Shown here: positions 1-8,033 of the stretch, in pieces
Layout: each line of letters begins with the position of its first letter
Position numbering within the stretch: position 1 is the first letter of the stretch
Source: Candidatus Iainarchaeum sp.
Lineage (GTDB): Archaea; Iainarchaeota; Iainarchaeia; Iainarchaeales; JAAZKV01
DNA: 49,992 nucleotides
Direction: 5' to 3'
Assembly (NCBI GenBank): GCA_012799645.1
Contig: JAAZKV010000023.1
Coordinates: 1 to 49,992, forward strand
The notes under the pieces: model-generated
The model's input: only the letters and a program-made list of their open reading frames with translations
Told to the model about the DNA's origin: nothing
The model's database searches: none
Translations under genes and position numbers: made by a program

Positions 1-104
1 ATTTAATCAATTTATTTAATCAATTTATTTAATCAATTTATTTAATCAATTTATTTAATCAATTTATTTAATCAATTTATTTAATCAATTTATTTAATTA
101 ATTT
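1..104. repeat. 13-bp tandem repeat, eight copies, cut by the window edge
   Basis: The unit ATTTAATCAATTT is repeated head to tail eight times from the first base of the window. The first seven copies are identical and the last differs by one C-to-T change. It abuts the 3' end of the lysS gene, which stops at 108. The array may continue to the left. It has no coding potential; it is a simple AT-rich minisatellite and may mark the end of the lysS transcript. Confidence 0.95.
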
Positions 105-107
105 ATT

Positions 108-1586
108 TTACATTTCTTCTCTTTCTTCTGGTCGCATTTGTGGGAAGAATATTACATCTTTGATTGTTGCAGAGTTTGTTAGGTAAATTACTAATCTATC
201 TATTCCTAATCCCATTCCGCCTGCTGGGGGCATTCCATAACCTATTGCTTCTAAAAAATCTTCATCCATTGGGTGATTTTCTCCTTTTGCTCTTCCTTGG
301 TCTTTTTGTTCTTCAAAAAATTTTCTTTGTAAAATAGGATCGTTTAATTCAGAGTACCCATTACAAAGTTCGTGACCATTAATGTAACACTCTGTTCTTT
401 CAATTAATCTCTCACTATCTTCTCTTGATGGTTTACAAAGAGGAGTTGTTTCTTTTGGATACTCAACAACCCAAGTTGGTTGAATTAATTCTGCTTCACA
501 AAAGTGTTCAAATAATTCAGCAACCAAAAGGCCCCATTTTCTTTCATCCGCATTAATTTCAAGCCCTTCCCTCAAAGCAATATCATAAAGTTCTTCAACA
601 GTCATATCACGAACATCAGTTTTTAATTTGTCATTTAATGCATCAATCATTTTTATTCTCTTCCAAGGAGCTTTAACATCAATCTCGGTTCCTTGATAAT
701 TTATTTTAGTAGAACCATTAACTTTCAATGCAATAAATTCAACCATTTGTTCAGTCAAATTAATCATATCATTAAGATCAGCATAAGACCAATAAAATTC
801 AGACATAGTGAATTCAGGATTGTGGGTTTTATCAACATCCTCGTTTCTAAAATTTTTACAAACAGTATAAACCTTATCATACCCACCAACCAAAAGTCGT
901 TTCAAATAAAGTTCTGGAGAAATACTCAAATAAAAAGTTGATTTCCAAGCATTACTTTGAGTAACATAAGGTCTAGCACTCGCTCCCCCATAAGTTGGTT
1001 GAAGAGTAGGAATCTCCACCTCCAAAAATCCTTTAGAGTCCAAAAATTCTCTCCAAGCAGAAATAATTTTTGAACGTTTAACAAAAACTTCTCTCACTTC
1101 AGGATTCATTATCAAATCAAGATATCTTTTTCTTAACCTTAACTCAATATCTTGAAGACCGTGAAATTTTTCAGGAAGAGGCAAAATTGATTTACAAAGA
1201 ATTTCAAGAGACTCAACCATAACTGAAAGTTCTCCCCTTTGAGTACGATACGCTTTTCCTTTTGAACCAACAATGTCCCCCAAATCAATTAAATTAATTA
1301 ATTCAAAAACACTCTCAGGAGTTTCTTCTTTTCTTAAAAAAAACTGGATATCCCCAGTAGAGTCCCTGACTTTTAAAAAAGCAATTGCTCCAAAACTTCT
1401 CTTCGCAATAACCCTACCAGCAACACTAACAGGATCACCAAATTCTTCATTTTTTAAATCCTTATACTTTTCTTTAATCGCTAAAGCCTTATCAGAATCA
1501 TCAAATTTGTAAGGGTAAGGATTGATTTTCAAATCACGAAGTTTACGCAAATTATCTTTCTTTGCTTTAACAAGATCATTATCCAT
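108..1586 (-). CDS. lysS: Lysyl-tRNA synthetase, class II
   Basis: Charges tRNA-Lys with lysine in the cytoplasm. The protein has an N-terminal OB-fold anticodon-binding domain (about residues 40-140) followed by a class II catalytic core. The core shows the LysRS signature ISPELYLKRLLVGG, motif 2 with FRNED and HNPEFTMSEFY, and motif 3 GLGIDRLV near the C-terminus. At about 492 residues it matches bacterial and eukaryotic class II LysRS. The longest frame begins at 1625, but those 13 extra residues are hydrophobic and unlike the family, so the start MDNDLVKAKK at 1586 is preferred. It is divergent from the next gene, and the short gap between them must hold both promoters. Many archaea use the unrelated class I LysRS, so class II here is notable. 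Confidence 0.95.
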   Translation of the reverse strand: MDNDLVKAKKDNLRKLRDLKINPYPYKFDDSDKALAIKEKYKDLKNEEFGDPVSVAGRVIAKRSFGAIAFLKVRDSTGDIQFFLRKEETPESVFELINLIDLGDIVGSKGKAYRTQRGELSVMVESLEILCKSILPLPEKFHGLQDIELRLRKRYLDLIMNPEVREVFVKRSKIISAWREFLDSKGFLEVEIPTLQPTYGGASARPYVTQSNAWKSTFYLSISPELYLKRLLVGGYDKVYTVCKNFRNEDVDKTHNPEFTMSEFYWSYADLNDMINLTEQMVEFIALKVNGSTKINYQGTEIDVKAPWKRIKMIDALNDKLKTDVRDMTVEELYDIALREGLEINADERKWGLLVAELFEHFCEAELIQPTWVVEYPKETTPLCKPSREDSERLIERTECYINGHELCNGYSELNDPILQRKFFEEQKDQGRAKGENHPMDEDFLEAIGYGMPPAGGMGLGIDRLVIYLTNSATIKDVIFFPQMRPEEREEM

Positions 1587-1666
1587 ACTCAAATATTCAT
1601 AAATAAGAATTAAAAATGTTAGCAAAAGAACGACACATTATTAAACAATGGAAAAAAAATATTAAT

Positions 1667-2419
1667 ATGCCATACATACCAAAAGGAAGAAAAGTTAAAC
1701 AAACCAAACTTAATGATACAAGACAACGCGCTAGAATACCAGGATACAATAGTCCTGCGATTTTGCTTGGAACAAGAGGAGGAATAACTAGAAAAAAATT
1801 AAAACAAATTGTTGAAAGAATGAAAGACAACAAAGCACTTAAAGACAAACGACCTGTCGCAAATATTCAATCCCATTCAAGAGTGCTGGGAGAAAGAAGA
1901 GCTATTACAGCAACTGATGTTTCTACAAGAATTGTTAGAAGATATTTAATGAAACCATTTGGAAAAAGCAACACAACACCACAACAAAGAAAAATTATAT
2001 CTTCAATAATTACTCACCGATCCAACCAATTAATTCAAGGAACAAAAATTAGGGTAAGACCGGATATGAGGGTTTTATTACTAGATCTAATGAAAAGTCA
2101 CGAAAGTCAAGGATATGAAAAAACAAAAAAAATTTTAGAAACACTTGCAAACAGAGGAAAATCCTTAACCAACATGACTAAAAAATCAAAAACACTAAAC
2201 GATGTTTTCTATAATGTTTCACCAAAAATACACGTCCCACTACAATTGTTTGAATTATACACAGAAAAAGAACTCATTTCAGAAGTAAAAACACAAATTC
2301 CAAAAAGACAAAAAGAACTAGAACAACTAAAAAAACTACAACTACAACACAACAATGCTTATGTAAAAGAAATAGAACAACAAATACAACACATGAAAAA
2401 ATTAACAAACAATGAATAA
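1667..2419 (+). CDS. Hypothetical basic protein
   Basis: I do not recognise this protein. From the ATG at 1667 it has about 250 residues. It opens with a very basic stretch (MPYIPKGRKVKQTK), continues with a predicted helical middle containing ERRAITATDVSTRIVRRYLM, and ends in a Gln/Lys/Glu-rich helical tail that could form a coiled coil. There is no signal peptide, membrane segment or visible catalytic motif. The basic N-terminus would suit nucleic-acid or ribosome binding, but that is inference. A longer frame from 1616 is possible, but its extra residues look like translated promoter sequence. It is transcribed divergently from lysS and followed by a non-coding stretch before trpS. Confidence 0.6.
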   Translation: MPYIPKGRKVKQTKLNDTRQRARIPGYNSPAILLGTRGGITRKKLKQIVERMKDNKALKDKRPVANIQSHSRVLGERRAITATDVSTRIVRRYLMKPFGKSNTTPQQRKIISSIITHRSNQLIQGTKIRVRPDMRVLLLDLMKSHESQGYEKTKKILETLANRGKSLTNMTKKSKTLNDVFYNVSPKIHVPLQLFELYTEKELISEVKTQIPKRQKELEQLKKLQLQHNNAYVKEIEQQIQHMKKLTNNE

Positions 2420-2510
2420 CAAAACACCAAATAACAAAAAACGAACAACAAAAACAACTAACGCCACAAAAACAATATGTACAAATTGTTACATCCAAAT
2501 CAAAAAATCC

Positions 2511-2518
2511 TTTATAAA
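2511..2518 (+). promoter_or_regulatory. TATA box ahead of the trpS leader
   Basis: The sequence TTTATAAA matches the archaeal TATA box. A start about 25 bp downstream would fall near 2538-2545, immediately before the hairpin at 2547-2613. The promoter would therefore drive either a long trpS leader of about 240 nt or a separate small RNA. Confidence 0.5.
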
Positions 2519-2546
2519 GGACATAATCTTAATGATTCGTATGAAA

Positions 2547-2613
2547 TTTGATTTTTTTGTCTGGAGTCTCTTATTGTAAGCTCACCAGGCTAAGGCTCCT
2601 GACAAAAATCAAA
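2547..2613 (+). ncRNA. Long hairpin: structured leader or small RNA upstream of trpS
   Basis: The left arm at 2547-2561 (TTTGATTTTTTTGTC) pairs with the right arm at 2601-2613 (GACAAAAATCAAA), giving 13 pairs with a two-base bulge. After a T-T mismatch the helix continues as 2563-2568 GGAGTC with 2594-2599 GGCTCC. The 23-25 nt apical region contains a mini-hairpin CTTA-TTG-TAAG (2570-2580). It is more GC-rich than its surroundings and lies directly after a TATA box. It does not fit a tRNA and lacks a clear ACA box or C/D boxes. Function is unknown; a trpS leader element or an unclassified small RNA are the options. The rest of the 2420-2777 gap is AT-rich with short repeats and no convincing gene. 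Confidence 0.45.
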
Positions 2614-2614
2614 C

Positions 2615-2650
2615 TAATTCTAAAAATAATTCTAAAAATAATTCTAAAAA
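2615..2650. repeat. 12-bp tandem repeat, three copies
   Basis: Three exact copies of TAATTCTAAAAA lie head to tail just after the hairpin, within the probable trpS leader. This is simple AT-rich repetition with no visible coding role. Confidence 0.85.
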
Positions 2651-2777
2651 AACAACACATGTTAAGAAACAAACTAACCCCAAAATATTTTTCCGAATAT
2701 TTTTTCAACTATTTTTCTAAATATTTTTCGTTTAAATGCTTGGGCGAGAGAATTAAAAACTCAAAGGAACTGATATT

Positions 2778-3926
2778 ATGAATAAAGAAAATAAAGAAAA
2801 ACAAAAAAGTGAGAAAATGAGTAAAAATGATTCACAAAAAATAATGGTTGACCCATGGGGAAATAGTCTAATAGAAGATTATTCAAGATTGATTAGAGAA
2901 TTTGGAATGCAAGAATTTGATTTATCAATAATGCCTAACCCAAATGCACAAATGCGAAGAGGAGTAATTTTTGGAGGACAAGATCTAAAAATAATTGCAG
3001 AAGCAATAAAAACAAAGAAAAAATTTTATTGTTTAACTGGAATAATGCCTTCAGCAGAAAAAATACATTTAGGGACTGAATCAATAATACAACAAGTAAA
3101 ATACTACCAAGACAACGGAGCAGAAACTTATGTACTAATCGCTGATGTTGAAGCACAAGCAACAAGAGGAATATCGTTAACAGAAGGAAAAAGAAGGGCA
3201 CTAAATTTTTACATCCCTGCATACATCGCTTTAGGATTAGATCCAAAAAAAACAAAATTTTATTTTCAAAGCGAAAATAAAAAAGTAAGTAACTTAGCAG
3301 CAATTTGTTCGCAAAAAATTACTGAAAACGAATTTAGAGCAATATACGGATCAGTACACCCGAGCAAAGTAATGAGTGCATTTACTCAAATGGGAGACAT
3401 ACTCCACCCACAACTAAAAAACACAATGCCAGGAATAATTCCAATAGGAATTGATCAAGCCCCACACATAAGAATGAGTAGAGATATTGCGAGAAGATTA
3501 AAAAATGAGTACGGATTCTTTTTGCCAAGTGCGAGTTATAACAAATACACTTCTTCACTTGACGGATCATTCAAAATGAGTAAAAATGAACAAACGGGAA
3601 AAATAGAAATACCTGAAAAAGATAGAAAAGAATTAGAAAAAAAATTAAAAAAAACCCTAACTGGTGGACGAGCAACAATGAACGAACAAAAACAAAAAGG
3701 AGGAGAAGTGGAAAAATGTGTTGCGTATGAATACTGCAAAAACCATTTCATTAAAGAAGACAAAATACTAAAACAAATGCGTGATGAATGTGTAAGTGGG
3801 AAGAACTTGTGCGGAGAATGCAAACAAAAATACTTAATAAAACACGCATTTGAATTCTACGATGAATTTGACAAAAAATTTGAAAACGCTAAAAAAATTG
3901 TTGGAAAAATAAAATTTGAGGAATAA
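2778..3926 (+). CDS. trpS: Tryptophanyl-tRNA synthetase
   Basis: Class I synthetase charging tRNA-Trp. The protein shows the archaeal/eukaryotic TrpRS pattern: an N-terminal VDPWG segment, the HIGH-equivalent in TGIMPSAEKIHLG (about residues 92-104), and the KMSK loop in SLDGSFKMSKNE. The C-terminal part has a CEYCKNHF and CGECKQKY cysteine pattern. Its 382 residues suit the family. Two starts are possible: the ATG at 2778 preceded by AAGGAACTGAT, and an in-frame ATG at 2817 preceded by AGTGAGAAA, which is closer to where archaeal homologues begin. The gene has a long, structured upstream region, which hints at leader-based control. Confidence 0.95.
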   Translation: MNKENKEKQKSEKMSKNDSQKIMVDPWGNSLIEDYSRLIREFGMQEFDLSIMPNPNAQMRRGVIFGGQDLKIIAEAIKTKKKFYCLTGIMPSAEKIHLGTESIIQQVKYYQDNGAETYVLIADVEAQATRGISLTEGKRRALNFYIPAYIALGLDPKKTKFYFQSENKKVSNLAAICSQKITENEFRAIYGSVHPSKVMSAFTQMGDILHPQLKNTMPGIIPIGIDQAPHIRMSRDIARRLKNEYGFFLPSASYNKYTSSLDGSFKMSKNEQTGKIEIPEKDRKELEKKLKKTLTGGRATMNEQKQKGGEVEKCVAYEYCKNHFIKEDKILKQMRDECVSGKNLCGECKQKYLIKHAFEFYDEFDKKFENAKKIVGKIKFEE

Positions 3927-3974
3927 AATTTAGGAAATAAAATTTATGGAATAAAATTTAGGAAATAAAATTTA
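3920..3974. repeat. 13/14-bp tandem repeat at the trpS 3' end
   Basis: Four copies of GGAA(A)TAAAATTTA run from the trpS stop codon onward, alternating between 13 and 14 bp. The repeat overlaps the last codons of trpS and may have grown by slippage. The remaining gap to 4218 is A-rich with a TATA-like ATTATAAAATA near 4050 and an inverted repeat at 4137-4168. Confidence 0.8.
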
Positions 3975-4136
3975 AAAAATAAAAAAACATCAACTAAAAA
4001 AAATACCCCTCCCCCAAATAAAAATCAATCACCAAAATGCGTAACCGAATTATAAAATATTAAAAAGCACTAATTACACAAATAAAAAAAACTAGTGAAG
4101 CGTAGAAATAATAATACTCATTCTGAATAAAAAGGT

Positions 4137-4168
4137 TGGTTTTTTTTAAAAATTTTTAGAAAAAACCA
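4137..4168. repeat. Inverted repeat upstream of a hypothetical gene
   Basis: TGGTTTTTT (4137-4145) is the exact reverse complement of AAAAAACCA (4160-4168), with a 14-bp AT-only spacer. It lies about 50 bp before the ATG at 4219. It could be a weak terminator for trpS or an operator; its composition is low enough in complexity that chance is also possible. Confidence 0.45.
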
Positions 4169-4218
4169 TTGAACACACAAATCAATATAAAGAAGAATAA
4201 TCTACTAACTTGTTGCCA

Positions 4219-4824
4219 ATGTATGCCAGTTTGCCTAACAAAAAATATGAGCAACTAATACAAGTTATAGATAAAATGAGGTCTTCACGCAAAAAATCTT
4301 TTGCAAAAAAAGCAAGACACATAAACCCTAATTGTTTAATTCAAAACGAACTAAGAAAAAAACTCATAAAAATAAAACCCAACAATATGAAACCAATAGA
4401 GGATAACATTACAGGGGTTGATTATAAATTTGGGAAAACAAAAATTGACCAAAAGTTTTCTTTCGGAGATCTGGGAGAAAATGCAATAATTATTAGAACA
4501 AAAAAAAGAAGATTACTAAACGCATCGGATTGGACACTAATAATAAACAAAGAACAAAAAATTGAATTATTCCAAACAAGAAAACTTGCTGAATTTGTTA
4601 AAAAAAACTGGGGAATAGTTCAAAAAAATTTTATTGAAAAAACTATTAATTATGAAAAATACAAAATTCAACTAAAAGAATTTTATGAAAAAGAAAATGT
4701 CATACCAATAACAACAGAACTATTAGAAAACGAACTGCACTCAACACTAAAACTAATTAATACAGAACAAATAAATTATGAAAAAAACACTACCCTAATT
4801 CACAACAATCCTTTTTATCAATAA
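4219..4824 (+). CDS. Hypothetical protein
   Basis: Unrecognised soluble protein of about 201 residues from the ATG at 4219; a TTG three codons upstream also opens the frame. The N-terminus is basic (KMRSSRKKSFAKKARH), the middle has alternating hydrophobic strands (AIIIRTKKRR, WTLIINKEQ) that suggest a small alpha/beta domain, and the C-terminus is mainly helical. No membrane segment, cysteine cluster or active-site motif is visible. It is followed 51 bp later by a GNAT acetyltransferase in the same direction, so the two may be cotranscribed. Codon use looks like its neighbours, so it is probably a real gene of a narrow family. Confidence 0.6.
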   Translation: MYASLPNKKYEQLIQVIDKMRSSRKKSFAKKARHINPNCLIQNELRKKLIKIKPNNMKPIEDNITGVDYKFGKTKIDQKFSFGDLGENAIIIRTKKRRLLNASDWTLIINKEQKIELFQTRKLAEFVKKNWGIVQKNFIEKTINYEKYKIQLKEFYEKENVIPITTELLENELHSTLKLINTEQINYEKNTTLIHNNPFYQ

Positions 4825-4875
4825 AACAAAATAACAAAGAAAGCAAATAAAAATACTAAACCACAATTTATACTT

Positions 4876-5376
4876 ATGATTAAACTAAAATTAGCCACTG
4901 AAGAGGATGCTGAATTTGTTTTTGAACTAATGCAAGATAAGGATTGTCAAAATTTTATTATTACAAAAACAAAAACAAATAATGTTGAAGAACAAAAAAA
5001 GAAACTGCGAAGTTATTATGCTCAAAGCAAAAAACAAAACCGATTTTATTTTATTGGAATGAACAAAAAAGAAAAAATAGGAATCGTTGACATTTACAAT
5101 ATCAATAAAGAGGATGAACGATGTTGTATAGGATACGCTGTGAGCAAAAAATACAGAAAAAAAGGATTTGGAACAAAAATGGTTAAAGAAGGATTAAAAT
5201 TTTTGAAAAATAATCTAAAACTTCACGGATGCGAAGCAATAACTGACCCAACAAACGCTCCCAGCACAAAAATACTCCAAAAACTAAATTTTAAAAAAAT
5301 AGGCACATTAAAGCACTACCGAAAACACAAAGGAAAATACCTAAACAGAGAACTTTATTGGAAAATATTAAATTAA
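4876..5376 (+). CDS. GNAT-family N-acetyltransferase
   Basis: Predicted acetyl-CoA-dependent N-acetyltransferase of the RimJ/RimL-like GNAT group. The 166-residue protein starts with the first GNAT strand (IKLKLATEEDAEFVFELM), has a central beta strand followed by IGYAVSKKYRKKGFGTKM, which holds the Q/RxxGxG/A-type acetyl-CoA pyrophosphate loop, and then TDPTNAPSTKILQKLNFKKIG, the usual late GNAT helix containing the conserved Asn and Leu. The substrate cannot be told from the sequence; N-terminal or ribosomal-protein acetylation would be typical. It has no clear Shine-Dalgarno; a TTTATACTT stretch just upstream of the ATG is the only visible promoter-like signal. Confidence 0.85.
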   Translation: MIKLKLATEEDAEFVFELMQDKDCQNFIITKTKTNNVEEQKKKLRSYYAQSKKQNRFYFIGMNKKEKIGIVDIYNINKEDERCCIGYAVSKKYRKKGFGTKMVKEGLKFLKNNLKLHGCEAITDPTNAPSTKILQKLNFKKIGTLKHYRKHKGKYLNRELYWKILN

Positions 5377-5492
5377 ACTAAAAAACAACCCAAAAAGATG
5401 GATTTTAAATAATTGGGTATTTATATTTTTATACAAATGCCAACACACAAATAACACAACAATCAAATAATGTAATTATATTGGTGAAAAAA

Positions 5493-6776
5493 ATGATTGA
5501 ACCAAAAATAATTAGAGAAAACTATTCTGAAGTTAAAAAAAACTTGTTAAAAAGGCAACAACCAGAAATTATAGAAAAACTAGACACTTGGGTAAATAAT
5601 GATAAAGAATGGAGAAAACTAAAACAAGAAGTTGATGAATTAAGACAAGAAAGAAACAAAATAACTGAAGAAATTAAAATCGCAAAAGCAAACAAAAAAG
5701 ATATTACAAAATTGTTGGATAAAGCAAAAAAAATTCCACAAACACTTAAAGAAAAAGAAGAAACAACAAAAAAATTAGAAGAAGAAAACAAAAATATTCT
5801 AATGACTATCCCGAATTTACTTGATGAAAGCGTACCTTACGGAGTAGGAGAAGAAGGAAACATTGTGATTAGAAAATGGGGAGACATTAATAAAAAAGAT
5901 TTTGAAGTAAAACACCACGGACAATTAGCAGAATCACTACAAGTAGCTGATTTTAAAAATGCAGTAAAAATTGCTGGAGAAGGATTTTATTCAATAAAAG
6001 GAGATCTCGCACTACTCAATATGGCAATAGTACAATACGCCATAGAAAAATTAACAAAAAAAGGATTCACTTTAGTTATTCCACCATATATGATGAACAG
6101 AACTGCTTATGAAGGAGTAACTGATCTTAACGATTTTGAAAATGTAATGTACAAAATTGATAAAGAAAACCAATACTTAACAGCAACATCAGAACACTCA
6201 TTAACAGCAATGCTAATGAATGAAATAATTGATGAAAAAGAATTACCAATACTACAAGTAGGATATAGTATGAATTTTAGAAAAGAAATAGGAAAACACG
6301 GGCTTGATGAAAGAGGATTATTCAGATTACACCAATTTGATAAAGTTGAACAAATAGTTTTTTGCAAACCGGAAGATAGTGCAAAATGGCATGAAGAAAT
6401 ACTAAAAAATGCGGAAGAACTTGTAAAAGATCTTGAAATACCTTACAGAGTATTATTAATTTGCACTGGGGATATTGGAACTGTTGCTAGTAAAAAATAT
6501 GATATTGAAGTATGGTCACCAAGAGAAGAAAAATACTTTGAAACACACTCATTAAGTAATTGTACAACCTACCAAGCAACAAGATTAAATATAAAATACA
6601 AAAAACAAAACGGAGAAAAAGAATACTTGCACACACTTAACGCAACAGAGGTAGCAATACCAAGAATGTTAAGAGCAATAATTGAAAATCACCAAACAAA
6701 AGAAGGAACAATAAAAATACCGAAAGCACTCCACCCATACATGCTTGGGAAAAAAGAAATAAAATTAAAAAAATAA
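5493..6776 (+). CDS. serS: Seryl-tRNA synthetase
   Basis: Charges tRNA-Ser, and tRNA-Sec if present. The N-terminal 110 residues form the long antiparallel coiled-coil arm typical of standard SerRS (repeated Lys/Glu-rich heptads). The class II core follows, with motif 2 FRKEIGKHGLDERGLFRLHQF, the IGTVASKKYDIEVWSP segment and motif 3 near TEVAIPRMLRAIIENHQ. About 427 residues, normal for the family; it is not the rare methanogen-type SerRS. The frame opens at TTG 5481, but GGTGA at 5483-5487 lies the right distance ahead of the ATG at 5493, which is therefore chosen. Downstream is 180 bp of extremely A-rich spacer with no visible gene. Confidence 0.95.
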   Translation: MIEPKIIRENYSEVKKNLLKRQQPEIIEKLDTWVNNDKEWRKLKQEVDELRQERNKITEEIKIAKANKKDITKLLDKAKKIPQTLKEKEETTKKLEEENKNILMTIPNLLDESVPYGVGEEGNIVIRKWGDINKKDFEVKHHGQLAESLQVADFKNAVKIAGEGFYSIKGDLALLNMAIVQYAIEKLTKKGFTLVIPPYMMNRTAYEGVTDLNDFENVMYKIDKENQYLTATSEHSLTAMLMNEIIDEKELPILQVGYSMNFRKEIGKHGLDERGLFRLHQFDKVEQIVFCKPEDSAKWHEEILKNAEELVKDLEIPYRVLLICTGDIGTVASKKYDIEVWSPREEKYFETHSLSNCTTYQATRLNIKYKKQNGEKEYLHTLNATEVAIPRMLRAIIENHQTKEGTIKIPKALHPYMLGKKEIKLKK

Positions 6777-6956
6777 AACCAAAAAAAATAAAAGTAAATA
6801 AAAAAAATCAAATAAAAGAAAAATTAAAAAATAAATAAAAAGAAATAAAATTAACAAAACGAAATCAAAAAAAATAAAAGTAAATAAAAAAAATGAAAAA
6901 AGAAAACAAAAATTAAAAAAAACAAAAAAATTAATTAAATGAATTAAATTATTTTT

Positions 6957-7997
6957 ATGACAAAAAAACATTATCTTGTGGATTTACACACCCATTTGAA
7001 TGAAAAAAAAATTAAACCAAAAGATTGGTGGAAAGCAGTAAAAGAAAAAAAACTTTGCGGTGTCGCAATCACTGAACATGTAGAATACGACCCTGAACTT
7101 GCATACAAAAAACTAAAATCAATCCAACCAAGAGGAGTAATTCTTTTACCAGGAATGGAAGCAAAAACAACTGCGGGGCACTTATTAATTTACGGAACAA
7201 ATGAATCAATATACAAAATACCAAAACTACAAAATATTAATTTACCAATAGAAGAAGCACTAAAAATTATTAAAAAAAATAATTTAACCGCAAGTTTTGC
7301 ACACCCTTATGGATACAAAACTGATTCAACCTGTTTAATTATTGGAGAAAAAAAAACAAAACAATTATTAAAAAAATACAAAATAGGAACTGAATACTAT
7401 AATGGAATGCTTGGTTCAGCAAACGGACTTGTATTTGGGAGCAAATGGATAAAACGATTTTATGCATTTTTTAATATTATTGATAAACGCCAAACAACAA
7501 GAATACTCACTCTAAATAGTTCAACCAAAATAAAAACACAACTAGAAAATATTGCACTTGAAACCCTTGATAGAGTAAGAAAAGCCATTATTTTTTCAGA
7601 AAATGCTGCCTACATTACTGTTGGAAGTGATGCACACTACCCAAGAACAATTGGAAGTTCTGTAATTCAATTAAAAAAACAACCAAAAAATGAAGCCGAA
7701 CTAATCCAAATGATTAAGAAAAAAGAAATCCTTTGGGCAGGACCAAATGTATTTACCACAACCCCTGTGGATCACTTAAAAAGAAAAGAATTATTAGAAG
7801 GAGTAAAATATATCGCGACCCACAAAATTAAAAAAACAATAAAACCAAAAAAATTGAAAAAGCCAACAAAAAAGAAAATAGAAAAAATAAAACAAAAAAT
7901 CAATACAAAATCAATTAAAAAAATAACTAAAAAAATTCCCGGAAAAAAGATAGTTTTTAACCTAAAGAAGAAAATATTTAAAGGGAAGAAACAATAA
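6957..7997 (+). CDS. PHP-domain metal-dependent phosphoesterase
   Basis: Predicted metal-dependent phosphoesterase of the PHP superfamily, relatives of which act on small phosphates or nucleic acids. The metal-ligand motifs appear in the usual order: DLHTHLN (residues 9-15), ITEHVEYD, GMEAKTTAGHLLIYG, FAHPYG and GSDAHYPR. A Lys-rich tail of about 60 residues (repeated KK/KP/KIK) follows the domain, unlike most stand-alone PHP proteins, and could bind nucleic acid. Length 346 residues. The upstream spacer is A-rich and no Shine-Dalgarno is visible. The next gene, a DNA-binding HTH protein, follows after 36 bp, suggesting one transcript. Substrate unknown. Confidence 0.8.
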   Translation: MTKKHYLVDLHTHLNEKKIKPKDWWKAVKEKKLCGVAITEHVEYDPELAYKKLKSIQPRGVILLPGMEAKTTAGHLLIYGTNESIYKIPKLQNINLPIEEALKIIKKNNLTASFAHPYGYKTDSTCLIIGEKKTKQLLKKYKIGTEYYNGMLGSANGLVFGSKWIKRFYAFFNIIDKRQTTRILTLNSSTKIKTQLENIALETLDRVRKAIIFSENAAYITVGSDAHYPRTIGSSVIQLKKQPKNEAELIQMIKKKEILWAGPNVFTTTPVDHLKRKELLEGVKYIATHKIKKTIKPKKLKKPTKKKIEKIKQKINTKSIKKITKKIPGKKIVFNLKKKIFKGKKQ

Positions 7998-8033
7998 ATA
8001 TAAGGTGTTCTGGGAGAAAAAAAAGGGATTTTT

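Noticed and set aside
1-104. Possible CRISPR array
   Set aside because: Units are 13 bp with no spacers; it is a simple tandem repeat. No cas genes anywhere in the window.
2547-2613. tRNA or H/ACA guide RNA reading of the trpS-upstream hairpin
   Set aside because: No cloverleaf or T-loop; the helix is almost continuous with no pseudouridylation pocket and no ACA box at the right place. Kept as an unclassified structure.
2548-2781. Open frame of 77 codons between the hairpin and trpS
   Set aside because: It is low-complexity (Ile/Leu/Lys repeats from AT repeats), overlaps the hairpin and the trpS start, and has no recognisable domain or ribosome site.
6777-6956. Minus-strand Phe/Leu-rich frame between serS and the PHP gene
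   Set aside because: A reflection of poly-A spacer; no start signal and no domain.
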